Source: Geobacter sp.
GTDB taxonomy: Bacteria > Desulfobacterota > Desulfuromonadia > Geobacterales > Geobacteraceae
Direction: 5' to 3'
DNA length: 54,172 bases
Assembly (NCBI GenBank): GCA_003314535.1
Contig: POSG01000021.1
Location: 1 to 54,172 of the forward strand
Part shown: piece by piece, positions 39,659 through 46,931 of the stretch
Numbering within the stretch: position 1 is the stretch's first letter
Layout: each line of letters starts with the position of its first letter
Position numbers and translations under genes: made by a program
Notes under the pieces: generated by a model
The model's database searches: none
The model's input: the letters and a program-made list of their open reading frames with translations, nothing else
What the model was told of the DNA's origin: nothing

Positions 39659-41623
39659 TCAATCGGAAAAGACCAGGCCCTGCAGTTCGGTGTCCGATGA
39701 GGTTACGAGTTGGCCCAGCTGGTCGTCGGGGAGGAATGCCATTTCGGCAAGGGTCGGGGTTTTGAAAGTGTTCACGTCGCAATCGCACTGATTGTAGGTG
39801 GTCGCGTAGAAGGCGAGGCGCTTGTCACGCTTCAGCCCCATCTGCAGCAGTTGGCCGGCCCCCCTTCGCAGGAGCTTGAGCTTCAGGATCAGGTCGTCAC
39901 GGTTTTTTACCGACCAGACACCGAGATGAACGGGGCTGGAGAGGTTTTTCACATCCCCGGAGAATTCACCACGGAGCAGCTGGTCGCGCTCGCATGCCAG
40001 GAACTGGACGAAGTCCAGGTGCTCCGCAAGCTTGCGGTCGGTTGCATAAAAAAGTCCGCTGAGGGGGTCGAGGGTGAAAATGATCGTTCGATCGATGGCC
40101 TGGCCGTAGCTTTTGAACAGTATCCCCTTGTAACTGTCGTAGTCGAAACGGTGCGTGATGAAATTCTCGTTGCGGCGGATCCTTTTGACGATTCCCAGGA
40201 GCCATGACTTGATTATTTCATTGTCGATCCTGCTCTTGCCGATTTCTGCTTTGAGAAATGCGTGGTTCTGGCCGCCATAGCGGTAGGCGAGGATATCGCG
40301 GTAAATGTCACGGACGTTGTTGTATCTGCTGAAGTGGTAAACGAGATCATAGTTGAAGATCTCCATCTGCCGCAACTGCCAGATGAAGGCGGATACCTCG
40401 GTCCGTGAACTCTTCTCGTTTATGCCGATCGCTTCCGTTGCCTTCATCAGTTCGGTATAGCGGTTTTCCAGTTCCGTGAGAAGCGACGTGTCCTGCCGGC
40501 TGCTTTTACGAAGCGTTACGGTCCACTTGGAATACTCGCCCACCCGGCTTTCGATGTCGATGTTGGCCGGCCCGAAGGTGGAGTAGATCTGGCGGGTTCC
40601 GATTCCCGTGCCGGTTTTTCTTTTTTTTGTGGTCTTGCCCACGAACAGCGGCAGCATGTCGGGACCCTTTTCCAGCCTCTCAGCCGAGATTCCCACGCCG
40701 TTGTCCCGGATGGAAAGGCATACCGTGTCATCGCTCTGTTTCATGCTGATTTCGATTATGCCGTGCCGGTCCGCTGCCCTGATGGCGTCCAGTGCGTTTG
40801 ATGCCATGTTGATCAGCGCCCGGCTTACGTTCACGTAGTTCCCTATCACAGGGGGAATCTTGGAGCCGAGGATCAGTCGCGTTTCACAGGGGGTGTCGGA
40901 TGATTCGATAAACGGGATCACTCGTTCGATGATGAGCTCTTTAAGGTGCACCTCGTGGTAGACGGCAATGTTGTCCTCGTACATGTTGAGCGTGTTGAGG
41001 AGTGCGGTCGTCTCCCTGGTGATGTCTTCGATGACCTTGTTGAAGTTGTCCACGGACAGCATGGAGGTCATGTCAAAAAGGACCTTGACGGTCTTTATGG
41101 CGTCATGGCGCACTTTCCCCAGTTCTTCCGCGATCGGGGTGCTCTTCGCCTTCTGGGCCGTGGTCACTTCGCGGATTCGCCCGGCGAGTGCGGACATCAT
41201 GCTGAACTTCATCTTCCGATAGACGAGTGACCCTTCATGTGAAAACCCCTTGCTGAGGAAAAAGTCGACCGAATCGGTCAGTTTTTCCCAGACATAGAGG
41301 TATATGTACGATTCCGCAGGCATATCCTGCACCAGCCTGTCGATGAAGGCCGAGCCGATTCCCTTGCCGCGGCCGAAGGGGCTCGTCACCTGCTTGTAGA
41401 GGTGGAAGCGGGTTTTCCCGGGGTTCGAGTAGACAAGGAAATATCCGAGCAGCTCCCCTTCTTCGTCCCATACGTAGCTGTGCTCGTAATCGATGTCCAG
41501 CTCCTTTTCCCTGACATAGGGGGACGGGACCAGGATGGAATCGATATTGAGAAACGGGATGTGCTTCATCCTTTTCTCGTATTCACGGGTGAGGCGCCGG
41601 ATGTACGGATAGTCTGCAAGCAT
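39659..41623 (-). CDS. GNAT acetyltransferase / histidine kinase fusion
   Basis: A 654-residue protein with an unusual domain order. Residues 1-145 are a GNAT acetyltransferase (acetyl-CoA loop FGRGKGIGSAF at about 83-93, YVWEKLTDSVDFFLSKGF at the end). A helical phosphoacceptor-like region follows with H173 (GKVRHDAIKTV). Residues 260-372 are a GHKL ATPase: N box ALINMASNALDAI, DNGVGIS, and GTGIGTRQIYS. Residues 380-654 form a C-terminal part I cannot assign (for example IWQLRQMEIFNYDLVYHFSR). The start is ATG at 41623. Single gene, convergent with a CheY-like regulator. No membrane segment is present, so it is cytoplasmic. Confidence 0.85.
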   Translation of the reverse strand: MLADYPYIRRLTREYEKRMKHIPFLNIDSILVPSPYVREKELDIDYEHSYVWDEEGELLGYFLVYSNPGKTRFHLYKQVTSPFGRGKGIGSAFIDRLVQDMPAESYIYLYVWEKLTDSVDFFLSKGFSHEGSLVYRKMKFSMMSALAGRIREVTTAQKAKSTPIAEELGKVRHDAIKTVKVLFDMTSMLSVDNFNKVIEDITRETTALLNTLNMYEDNIAVYHEVHLKELIIERVIPFIESSDTPCETRLILGSKIPPVIGNYVNVSRALINMASNALDAIRAADRHGIIEISMKQSDDTVCLSIRDNGVGISAERLEKGPDMLPLFVGKTTKKRKTGTGIGTRQIYSTFGPANIDIESRVGEYSKWTVTLRKSSRQDTSLLTELENRYTELMKATEAIGINEKSSRTEVSAFIWQLRQMEIFNYDLVYHFSRYNNVRDIYRDILAYRYGGQNHAFLKAEIGKSRIDNEIIKSWLLGIVKRIRRNENFITHRFDYDSYKGILFKSYGQAIDRTIIFTLDPLSGLFYATDRKLAEHLDFVQFLACERDQLLRGEFSGDVKNLSSPVHLGVWSVKNRDDLILKLKLLRRGAGQLLQMGLKRDKRLAFYATTYNQCDCDVNTFKTPTLAEMAFLPDDQLGQLVTSSDTELQGLVFSD

Positions 41624-41839
41624 GTGAGGATGCCTTTCCGACCTGCCGGCTGAGGTGGTCGCTTTTTGGCTTCATTGCGCCGCGTCGCCGACAGGTATTG
41701 AGCTATTCTACCGCGTAATCCCGATTATTGCACACGCTTTGAAAATATCGGGACCCATTCCCCGAGGTTAAATGGGACATATTTTCGGTCTGAAACGCCC
41801 GTTCAGTGCTTGCCTGCCGCATGACAGCCTGCAGCCGGG

Positions 41840-41869
41840 TTGCATTCCCGTCCCCAGGGGTGGTAAAAT
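41840..41869 (+). promoter_or_regulatory. Sigma70-type promoter of hemB
   Basis: TTGCAT (41840-41845) and TAAAAT (41864-41869) are 18 bases apart. The start site near 41876 gives a leader of about 88 bases that can fold into the hairpin described separately. The rest of the gap 41624-41839 shows no gene. Confidence 0.6.
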
Positions 41870-41880
41870 GCAAAGCATGT

Positions 41881-41940
41881 ACTATCCCCAATGCCGCCGG
41901 AGCATGACCCTTGGGTGTTTCCATCCCTCCGGCGGATAGT
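41881..41940 (+). promoter_or_regulatory. Structured 5' leader hairpin of hemB
   Basis: CCGCCGGAG (41894-41902) pairs perfectly with CTCCGGCGG (41927-41935). ACTAT (41881-41885) can extend the stem with ATAGT (41936-41940). Inside the loop ACCC and GGGT can also pair. The structure ends 14 bases before the ribosome site (GGAGGT) of hemB. There is no T-run, so it is not a terminator. It matches no riboswitch I know. Confidence 0.45.
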
Positions 41941-41963
41941 CCCGCATTTCAGCGGAGGTGTCC

Positions 41964-42941
41964 ATGTATTTCCCGACCTACAGGTCCCGCAGGATCAGGG
42001 GCAAAGAGGTTTTTCGCCGCATGGTGCGCGAAACGACGCTGTCGGCGGATGACCTGATCTATCCCATGTTCGCCACCTACGGCCGGTGCGTGCGCAAGGA
42101 GGTATCCTCCATGCCGGGCATCTACCAGCAATCGGTCGAAAACATCGTGGCCGAGGCGCAGGAGGCCCATGAAGCGGGTGTCCCGGCGGTCATTCTCTTC
42201 GGCATTCCCGAGAGCAAGGATGCGACGGGAAGCCAGGCCTTCCGTTCGGACGGAGTGGTGCAGGAAGCTGTCAGGGCGCTGAAGAAGCAAGTCCCCGGCC
42301 TGGCGGTCATCACCGATGTGTGCATGTGCGAGTATACCGACCATGGGCATTGCGGAGTGATAAGGGATGGCGATGTGGATAACGACGCCACCCTGGAACT
42401 CTTGTGCAGGGAGGCCCTTTCCCACGCGGAAGCGGGAGCGGACATGGTGGCGCCGTCGGACATGATGGACGGCAGGGTCGGCGCCATCCGCCAGGCCCTG
42501 GACGCCAATGGTTTCGTTGACCTGCCGATCATGAGCTATGCGGTGAAATACGCCTCCGGCTATTACGGGCCGTTCCGGGAAGCCGCGGAGTCGGCTCCCC
42601 GGTTCGGCGACCGACGCTCCTACCAGATGGATCCTGCCAACCGGCGCGAGGCGCTCCGCGAGGCGGCCATGGATGTTGAGGAAGGGGCCGACATCATCAT
42701 GGTCAAGCCGGGGCTCCCCTATCTGGACATCGTGCGCGAAGTCCGCAATGGATTCGATCTTCCCGTGGCGGTATACAATGTGTCCGGCGAGTACAGCATG
42801 GTCAAGGCGGCTGCCCGGAATGGCTGGATAGACGAGGAGCGGGTGGTCATGGAGACAATGTTGGCGTTCAAGCGGGCCGGGGCCGACCTGATCCTCACCT
42901 ACCATGCGAAGGAAGTGGCTCATTTTCTGGGGAAAGGCTGA
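41964..42941 (+). CDS. hemB: Delta-aminolevulinic acid dehydratase (porphobilinogen synthase)
   Basis: A 325-residue HemB. The metal-binding cysteines lie in [14 protein letters not shown] (C-x-C-x7-C), which marks the zinc-using type. The two active-site lysines are in [15 protein letters not shown] and [12 protein letters not shown]. It condenses two aminolevulinates to porphobilinogen. GGAGGTGTCC fixes the ATG at 41964, with a GTG at 41958 less likely. It is separated from the hemA-hemC block by regulatory genes and has its own promoter and leader. Confidence 0.97.
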   Translation: MYFPTYRSRRIRGKEVFRRMVRETTLSADDLIYPMFATYGRCVRKEVSSMPGIYQQSVENIVAEAQEAHEAGVPAVILFGIPESKDATGSQAFRSDGVVQEAVRALKKQVPGLAVITDVCMCEYTDHGHCGVIRDGDVDNDATLELLCREALSHAEAGADMVAPSDMMDGRVGAIRQALDANGFVDLPIMSYAVKYASGYYGPFREAAESAPRFGDRRSYQMDPANRREALREAAMDVEEGADIIMVKPGLPYLDIVREVRNGFDLPVAVYNVSGEYSMVKAAARNGWIDEERVVMETMLAFKRAGADLILTYHAKEVAHFLGKG

Positions 42942-43059
42942 GCGAATATCCGCCGATCCTTGTTTCCTTGGGGGACAGTCGAAATAATGCCAATTTTGTC
43001 AATGGTTTGGAGCGGGCCGTAATGGCAGGTGCGCATTAATGCGCTTTGAAAAAAATTGC

Positions 43060-43089
43060 TTGACAAACCGTTATGTCGTGTTCTATATA
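43060..43089 (+). promoter_or_regulatory. Promoter of the Moco riboswitch transcript
   Basis: A consensus -35 TTGACA lies at 43060-43065, and TATATA lies at 43084-43089 after 18 bases (a TATAAT two bases on is also possible). A perfect 14-base palindrome, GCGCATTAATGCGC (43031-43044), lies just upstream. The -10 is buried in the ModE-like operator. Confidence 0.6.
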
Positions 43090-43092
43090 ATG
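43069..43092. promoter_or_regulatory. ModE-like molybdate operator
   Basis: CGTTATGT-N8-ATATAATG forms a near-perfect inverted repeat with half-sites of eight bases. It matches the E. coli modA ModE operator (CGTTATAT-N8-ACATAACG) at about 17 of 24 positions with identical spacing. It covers the promoter's -10 region, where molybdate-bound ModE would block transcription. Directly downstream is a Moco riboswitch, which supports the reading. Confidence 0.6.
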
Positions 43093-43110
43093 CCTCACAA
43101 TTTGCATTAA

Positions 43111-43216
43111 TGTACAACTCCGACCCGTCTTCCCTACCGCGCTCGCCATGGGAACCGGGCTGTGGGTGCCGCCGGAAACAGCGACGCCTCCCGTGTTTGG
43201 AAAGGAGTAAACATTG
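43111..43216 (+). ncRNA. Molybdenum cofactor (Moco) riboswitch
   Basis: The sequence follows the MOCO RNA motif closely: CTCCGACCC, then CGCCATGGGAA, then GACGCCTCCCGTG, then TTTGGAAAGGAGTAA. Pairing supports it. P1 pairs ACTCC (43117-43121) with GGAGT (43204-43208). P2 pairs CATGGGA (43147-43153) with TCCCGTG (43189-43195). An inner stem pairs GCTGT (43159-43163) with ACAGC (43178-43182). The motif is known from E. coli moaA and Mo/W transport genes. Whether it senses the molybdenum or the tungsten form cannot be told from sequence. An intrinsic terminator follows. Confidence 0.85.
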
Positions 43217-43226
43217 CGTGGTCGAC

Positions 43227-43268
43227 AACGGCCGGCGGATGTTTATATCCGTCGGCCGTTTCTTCTTC
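43227..43268 (+). terminator. Intrinsic terminator, riboswitch expression platform
   Basis: AACGGCCGGCGGAT (43227-43240) pairs with ATCCGTCGGCCGTT (43247-43260), 14 pairs with one G-U, a six-base loop, then TCTTCTTC. It starts ten bases after the aptamer. Outer arms GGTCGAC (43220-43226) and GTCGACC (43277-43283) could form an alternative larger stem. It would decide whether transcription reaches the DUF2292 gene. Confidence 0.75.
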
Positions 43269-43340
43269 GTGGTCACGTCGACCAGTCCGACAAAGATGGC
43301 ATATCCTGCAGATATTTCATGTTATTGCGTGGAAGGGTCA

Positions 43341-43478
43341 ATGGAAAAAAAAGAGAAAATAATCGATTTGTTGAATGAGCTAAAAAAAAAAGAATTCACA
43401 GGATTCATCAGGATCAACTTCAGCCAGGGAGGCATAACAAGGATCGAAAAAAATGAGGAGATTCTTAAGAAAAGCTAA
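43341..43478 (+). CDS. DUF2292 (YezD-like) small protein
   Basis: A 45-residue protein (MEKKEKIIDLLNELKKKEF, then TGFIRINFSQGGITRIEKNE). The pattern of an N-terminal helix followed by G-x-I-x-I-x(4)-G-x-I-x-x-IE matches the DUF2292/YezD family, whose function is unknown and which often neighbours sulfur or metal oxyanion genes (from memory). GGAAGGG precedes the ATG. It is the first gene after the Moco riboswitch and its terminator. A second hairpin follows before the hydrogenase operon. A role in molybdenum or tungsten handling is inference from position. Confidence 0.75.
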   Translation: MEKKEKIIDLLNELKKKEFTGFIRINFSQGGITRIEKNEEILKKS

Positions 43479-43536
43479 TTGAGAAAATAGATTTTCTTTG
43501 TATCACCTGGTCCTTTGCTGACCGTGAACACGGACC

Positions 43537-43590
43537 CAGAAAGCCCAAGTCGAAAGCCATCGCGCTTTTAACTTGGGCTTTCTGCGTTTT
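43537..43590 (+). terminator. Intrinsic terminator or attenuator before the hydrogenase operon
   Basis: A perfect 14-bp stem pairs 43537-43550 with 43571-43584 (CAGAAAGCCCAAGT with ACTTGGGCTTTCTG). An inner stem AAAGC/GCTTT sits in the loop, and CGTTTTCC follows. Only 50 bases separate it from the first hydrogenase gene and no promoter is evident in them, so it may act as an attenuator on a longer transcript. Confidence 0.8.
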
Positions 43591-43641
43591 CCGTGAGTGC
43601 AATCTGGTTTTTCGACATTGAAGGAGGGGGGCAATCGAGTT

Positions 43642-45084
43642 ATGGAGAGCATCATTTTAGTATGGTTGGCTGTTTTTGTCCCGGTAGCGGGTGCGTTCCT
43701 GCTGCCACCCGTCGGCGGGGTATCAAAGGGAGCGCGCAACCTGGGAGCCTTCGCCATGGTAGGGTTTTCGCTCCTGTGCTCCTGCCTCCTGCTGTCTTCC
43801 GTGCTGAACGGCGAAGTCGTCACCGTCTCGCTTCCGTTCCTGGCTGGCAACAATCTTTTTCTGGCTGACCGCCTCGCTGTCTTCATGGCGATCGTCTCGT
43901 CCCTTGTGGGAGCGGTCATCGTCCTCTACTCCATGGGCTACATCAGCCATTACAAGAACCAGAACGAGTATTACTTCATGGTCGTGCTGTTCCTGGGGTC
44001 TATGATGGGGATCGTCTACTCCGCCAACCTCATCCTGATCTATCTGTTCTGGGAGATCACGGCCATCTCCTGCTGGCGTCTCATCGGCTTCTTCCGGGAA
44101 AAGACCTGCGTGATCCGCGCGGACAAGGCCTTCCTGGTGACGGCCTTCGGCGCCCTGGTGATGCTCATCGGATTCGTCATGGTGTACGGGCAGTACGGCT
44201 CCTTCGATCTCCAGACGATCAAGAGCGCATCCGCCGCCCATCCGGTGGCCAATCTGGCGGTTCTCCTGATCCTGTTCGGCATCCTTTCGAAATCGGCGAC
44301 GTTGCCGCTGCACACCTGGCTCCCCGACGCGGGCGTTGCCCCCACGCCGGTGACCGCGCTGCTCCATGCCGCGGTCCTGGTCAAGATAGGAGTCTACGTC
44401 TATGCGCGGCTGTTCGTGTCCACCTTCACCATCGATCCGGCGTGGGAGACCGCGATTCCCCTGATTGCCGGGGTCAGCGCGCTGGTTTCCGGCGGCGCGG
44501 CCCTCATCGAAACCGACATGAAGCGCATCATCGCCTACTCCACCGTGAGCCAGCTCGGCTTCATCTTCCTCGGGCTCTCCATCGGCAACGACATCGGCCT
44601 TGCCGGGGGGCTGCTCTATATCCTGATGCACAGCATCGCCAAGGGAGGCCTGTTCCTGTGCGCCGGCGTGGTGGAGCAGAAGCTCCACGTCAAGGACATC
44701 ACCAGGCTGGGCGGGCTGATCCGGACCATGCCGGTCACGGCGATATCCTTCCTGCTGTGCGCCTTTTCGGTGATGGGGATTCCCCCCTTCGGCGGGTTCT
44801 TCTCCAAATACATGGTGATCGCCGGCGCCATCAAGAGCGGCAATTATCTGATAACCGCCACCTTTGTCCTGGGCGCATTCCTCACCATGATCTACCTCTT
44901 CCGCCTGTTCGCCATGGTCTTCCTCGGCGAAGCCAAGACCACCCCGGTTGCCGAGGGTGCGCCGGTGATGGTTGGGAGTGTCGCCTTTCTGGCGGTCCTT
45001 TCCGTGGCCGGGGGATTCTTCATCTCCTATCCGTCCGTTTTCGTTCAGTCTGCTGTTCATCAGATAACAGGGGTGGTGCAATGA
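43642..45084 (+). CDS. NuoL/HyfB-like proton-translocating subunit 1
   Basis: A 480-residue antiporter-like membrane protein with about 14 helices. LFWEITAISCWRLIGFF carries the conserved Glu. PLHTWLPDAGVAPTPVTALLHAAVLVKIG is the family core with its buried Lys. DMKRIIAYSTVSQLG and GIPPFGGFFSKY complete the NuoL/M/MrpA pattern. It should form a proton channel in the hydrogenase membrane arm. GGAGGGGGG lies 12 bases before the ATG at 43642. It opens a twelve-gene operon and overlaps the next gene by four bases. Confidence 0.93.
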   Translation: MESIILVWLAVFVPVAGAFLLPPVGGVSKGARNLGAFAMVGFSLLCSCLLLSSVLNGEVVTVSLPFLAGNNLFLADRLAVFMAIVSSLVGAVIVLYSMGYISHYKNQNEYYFMVVLFLGSMMGIVYSANLILIYLFWEITAISCWRLIGFFREKTCVIRADKAFLVTAFGALVMLIGFVMVYGQYGSFDLQTIKSASAAHPVANLAVLLILFGILSKSATLPLHTWLPDAGVAPTPVTALLHAAVLVKIGVYVYARLFVSTFTIDPAWETAIPLIAGVSALVSGGAALIETDMKRIIAYSTVSQLGFIFLGLSIGNDIGLAGGLLYILMHSIAKGGLFLCAGVVEQKLHVKDITRLGGLIRTMPVTAISFLLCAFSVMGIPPFGGFFSKYMVIAGAIKSGNYLITATFVLGAFLTMIYLFRLFAMVFLGEAKTTPVAEGAPVMVGSVAFLAVLSVAGGFFISYPSVFVQSAVHQITGVVQ

Positions 45085-46907
45085 TGGAAAAGATGATGCT
45101 GCTGGCGGTGGGGATCCCCTTCATCTTCGGGGTCGGGGCGTTGATGTTGCCGAAATACGCGCGGGAAGCCGCGACCATGCTGGCAACGGTTCTGAATCTG
45201 GTCCTGTGCGTCCGGATGTACGACCAGGAGGCGATGCTCTCCCTTCCCTGGGGAGGATACGGCATGCTCTTCGAACTGCGGCAGTACCATTTCAGCTCCT
45301 TTATCCTGGCCGCGGCCGCCGGCTTCGGGTTCCTGATTTCCCTCTATTCTCTCTATTTCATGAGAAACAGGGACAAGGGCAACCAGTTTTACGCCTACCT
45401 GCTCCTCTCCCTGGGAATGGTGAACGGCGCGGTTCTGGCGAACAATCTGGTGCTGATGCTGTTTTTCTGGGAAGGTCTCCTTGGCACTATCTTCGGCTTC
45501 ATCGCCATCGGCCACCGGGAGGCCTTCCGCTCGGCCGTCAAGGCCTTCATCCTGATAGGCGTCTCCGATGTGCTGATGATGGCCGGCATCGGCATGACCG
45601 GCCTGCTGGCCGGGACCCTGACCATGTCCGCCATCCACCTGCCCCTGACCTCGGCGGCTTCCTGCGCGGCGTTCCTGCTGCTGGCCGTCGGGGCCACGTC
45701 CAAGGCGGGGAGCCTGCCGTTCCACAGCTGGATTCCGGACGCGGCCACCGATGCCCCCCTGCCGTTCATGGCCCTGATGCCGGCCGCGCTCGAGAAGCTC
45801 CTGGGCATCTACTTCCTCGCCAGGATCACGCTCGACCTCTATGCTTTGCAAAAGGGCTCGGCCATGAGCGTCATCCTCATGACCCTGGGCGTGGTGACAA
45901 TCCTGGTGGCCGTGATGATGGCCCTGGTTCAGAAGGACTTCAAGCGCCTCCTCTCCTACCACGCCATCAGCCAGGTCGGGTACATGATCCTCGGTATCGG
46001 GACCGCGGTCCCGGTGGGGATCGTGGGCGGCATTTTCCACATGATCAACCACGCCATGTACAAGAGCTGCCTGTTCCTTACCGGCGGGTCGGTCGAGTCC
46101 CAAACGGGCTCCACCGACCTCGCGAAACTGGGCGGCATCGGCAGGCGGATGCCGATCACCTTCATCTGTTTCATCGTCGCGGCCGCGGCCATATCCGGCG
46201 TGCCGCCGTTCAACGGCTTTTTCTCCAAGGAACTGGTCTATGACGGGGCACTGGAGTGCCACTGGCTATTCTACGCGGGTGCCCTGCTCGGGTCGTTCCT
46301 GACCGCCGCCTCCTTCCTGAAGCTCGGCCACGCCGCCTTCCTCGGCAGGAACGACGCCCTGTCGACCAGGGTGAAAGAGGCCCCCCTCGGCATGCTCGTA
46401 CCCATGGTGGTCATCGCGGGCGGATGCGTGCTGTTCGGGGTCGCGAACCAGCTCCCCATCGACAACCTGATCGTGCCGATCATCGGCGCGCAGCGCGCCG
46501 CCGGGCACCACTTCTCCGGAGCCCCGGAAAACATCTTCCTGGTCATCATGACGGTCACCGTACTCCTCGCTGCCTATGTCAACCACATGTACGGCGTGGG
46601 CAGGACCGGCAATGGGGTCGGGGCGGTGGATCATATCCACTATGCGCCGGTCTTCCATCCCATCTACGAATGCGCCGAAAAGCGCCTCTTCGACCCCTAC
46701 GACATCGGCATGACGCTGGTGCAGGGCATAGCCCGGCTGGCCTGGCGGATCGATCGGGCCAATGACTGGCTCTACAATGTCGCGGCCGTGAAGACGGCCC
46801 TGTATCTGTCCTGCTCCGTTCGCAGGCTGCATAACGGAAGCTATGCCGTCTACATCGTGTGGACGGTGGTCGGAGCAGTGTTTCTGTGCATCTATATGAA
46901 TGCCTGA
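45081..46907 (+). CDS. NuoL/HyfB-like proton-translocating subunit 2
   Basis: A 608-residue antiporter-like subunit. LFFWEGLLGTIFGFIAIG has the conserved Glu, and SLPFHSWIPDAATDAPLPFMALMPAALEKLLG the core, here with Met-Pro-Ala-Ala in place of the usual HAATMV/LHAA. DFKRLLSYHAISQVGYMILG and GVPPFNGFFSKE follow. The C-terminus has an extension with HIHYAPVFHPIYECAEKRLF and DPYDIGM, ending in a final helix. This tail resembles the distal part of NuoL/HyfB. It is the longest of three such subunits and overlaps the previous gene (ATGA). Confidence 0.92.
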   Translation: MMEKMMLLAVGIPFIFGVGALMLPKYAREAATMLATVLNLVLCVRMYDQEAMLSLPWGGYGMLFELRQYHFSSFILAAAAGFGFLISLYSLYFMRNRDKGNQFYAYLLLSLGMVNGAVLANNLVLMLFFWEGLLGTIFGFIAIGHREAFRSAVKAFILIGVSDVLMMAGIGMTGLLAGTLTMSAIHLPLTSAASCAAFLLLAVGATSKAGSLPFHSWIPDAATDAPLPFMALMPAALEKLLGIYFLARITLDLYALQKGSAMSVILMTLGVVTILVAVMMALVQKDFKRLLSYHAISQVGYMILGIGTAVPVGIVGGIFHMINHAMYKSCLFLTGGSVESQTGSTDLAKLGGIGRRMPITFICFIVAAAAISGVPPFNGFFSKELVYDGALECHWLFYAGALLGSFLTAASFLKLGHAAFLGRNDALSTRVKEAPLGMLVPMVVIAGGCVLFGVANQLPIDNLIVPIIGAQRAAGHHFSGAPENIFLVIMTVTVLLAAYVNHMYGVGRTGNGVGAVDHIHYAPVFHPIYECAEKRLFDPYDIGMTLVQGIARLAWRIDRANDWLYNVAAVKTALYLSCSVRRLHNGSYAVYIVWTVVGAVFLCIYMNA

Positions 46908-46931
46908 TGATATGACAAGGAGGATTGTACC

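Noticed and set aside
43723-45081. A 452-codon open frame on the minus strand opposite the first NuoL-like gene
   Set aside because: It is the antisense shadow of a GC-rich coding region. Its product is low-complexity His/Gly/Glu/Gln-rich with no domain, while the plus strand encodes a clear antiporter-like subunit.
45060-46262. A 400-codon minus-strand open frame opposite the second NuoL-like gene
   Set aside because: The same GC-driven shadow pattern, with no ribosome site and a His/Gln/Gly-rich composition.
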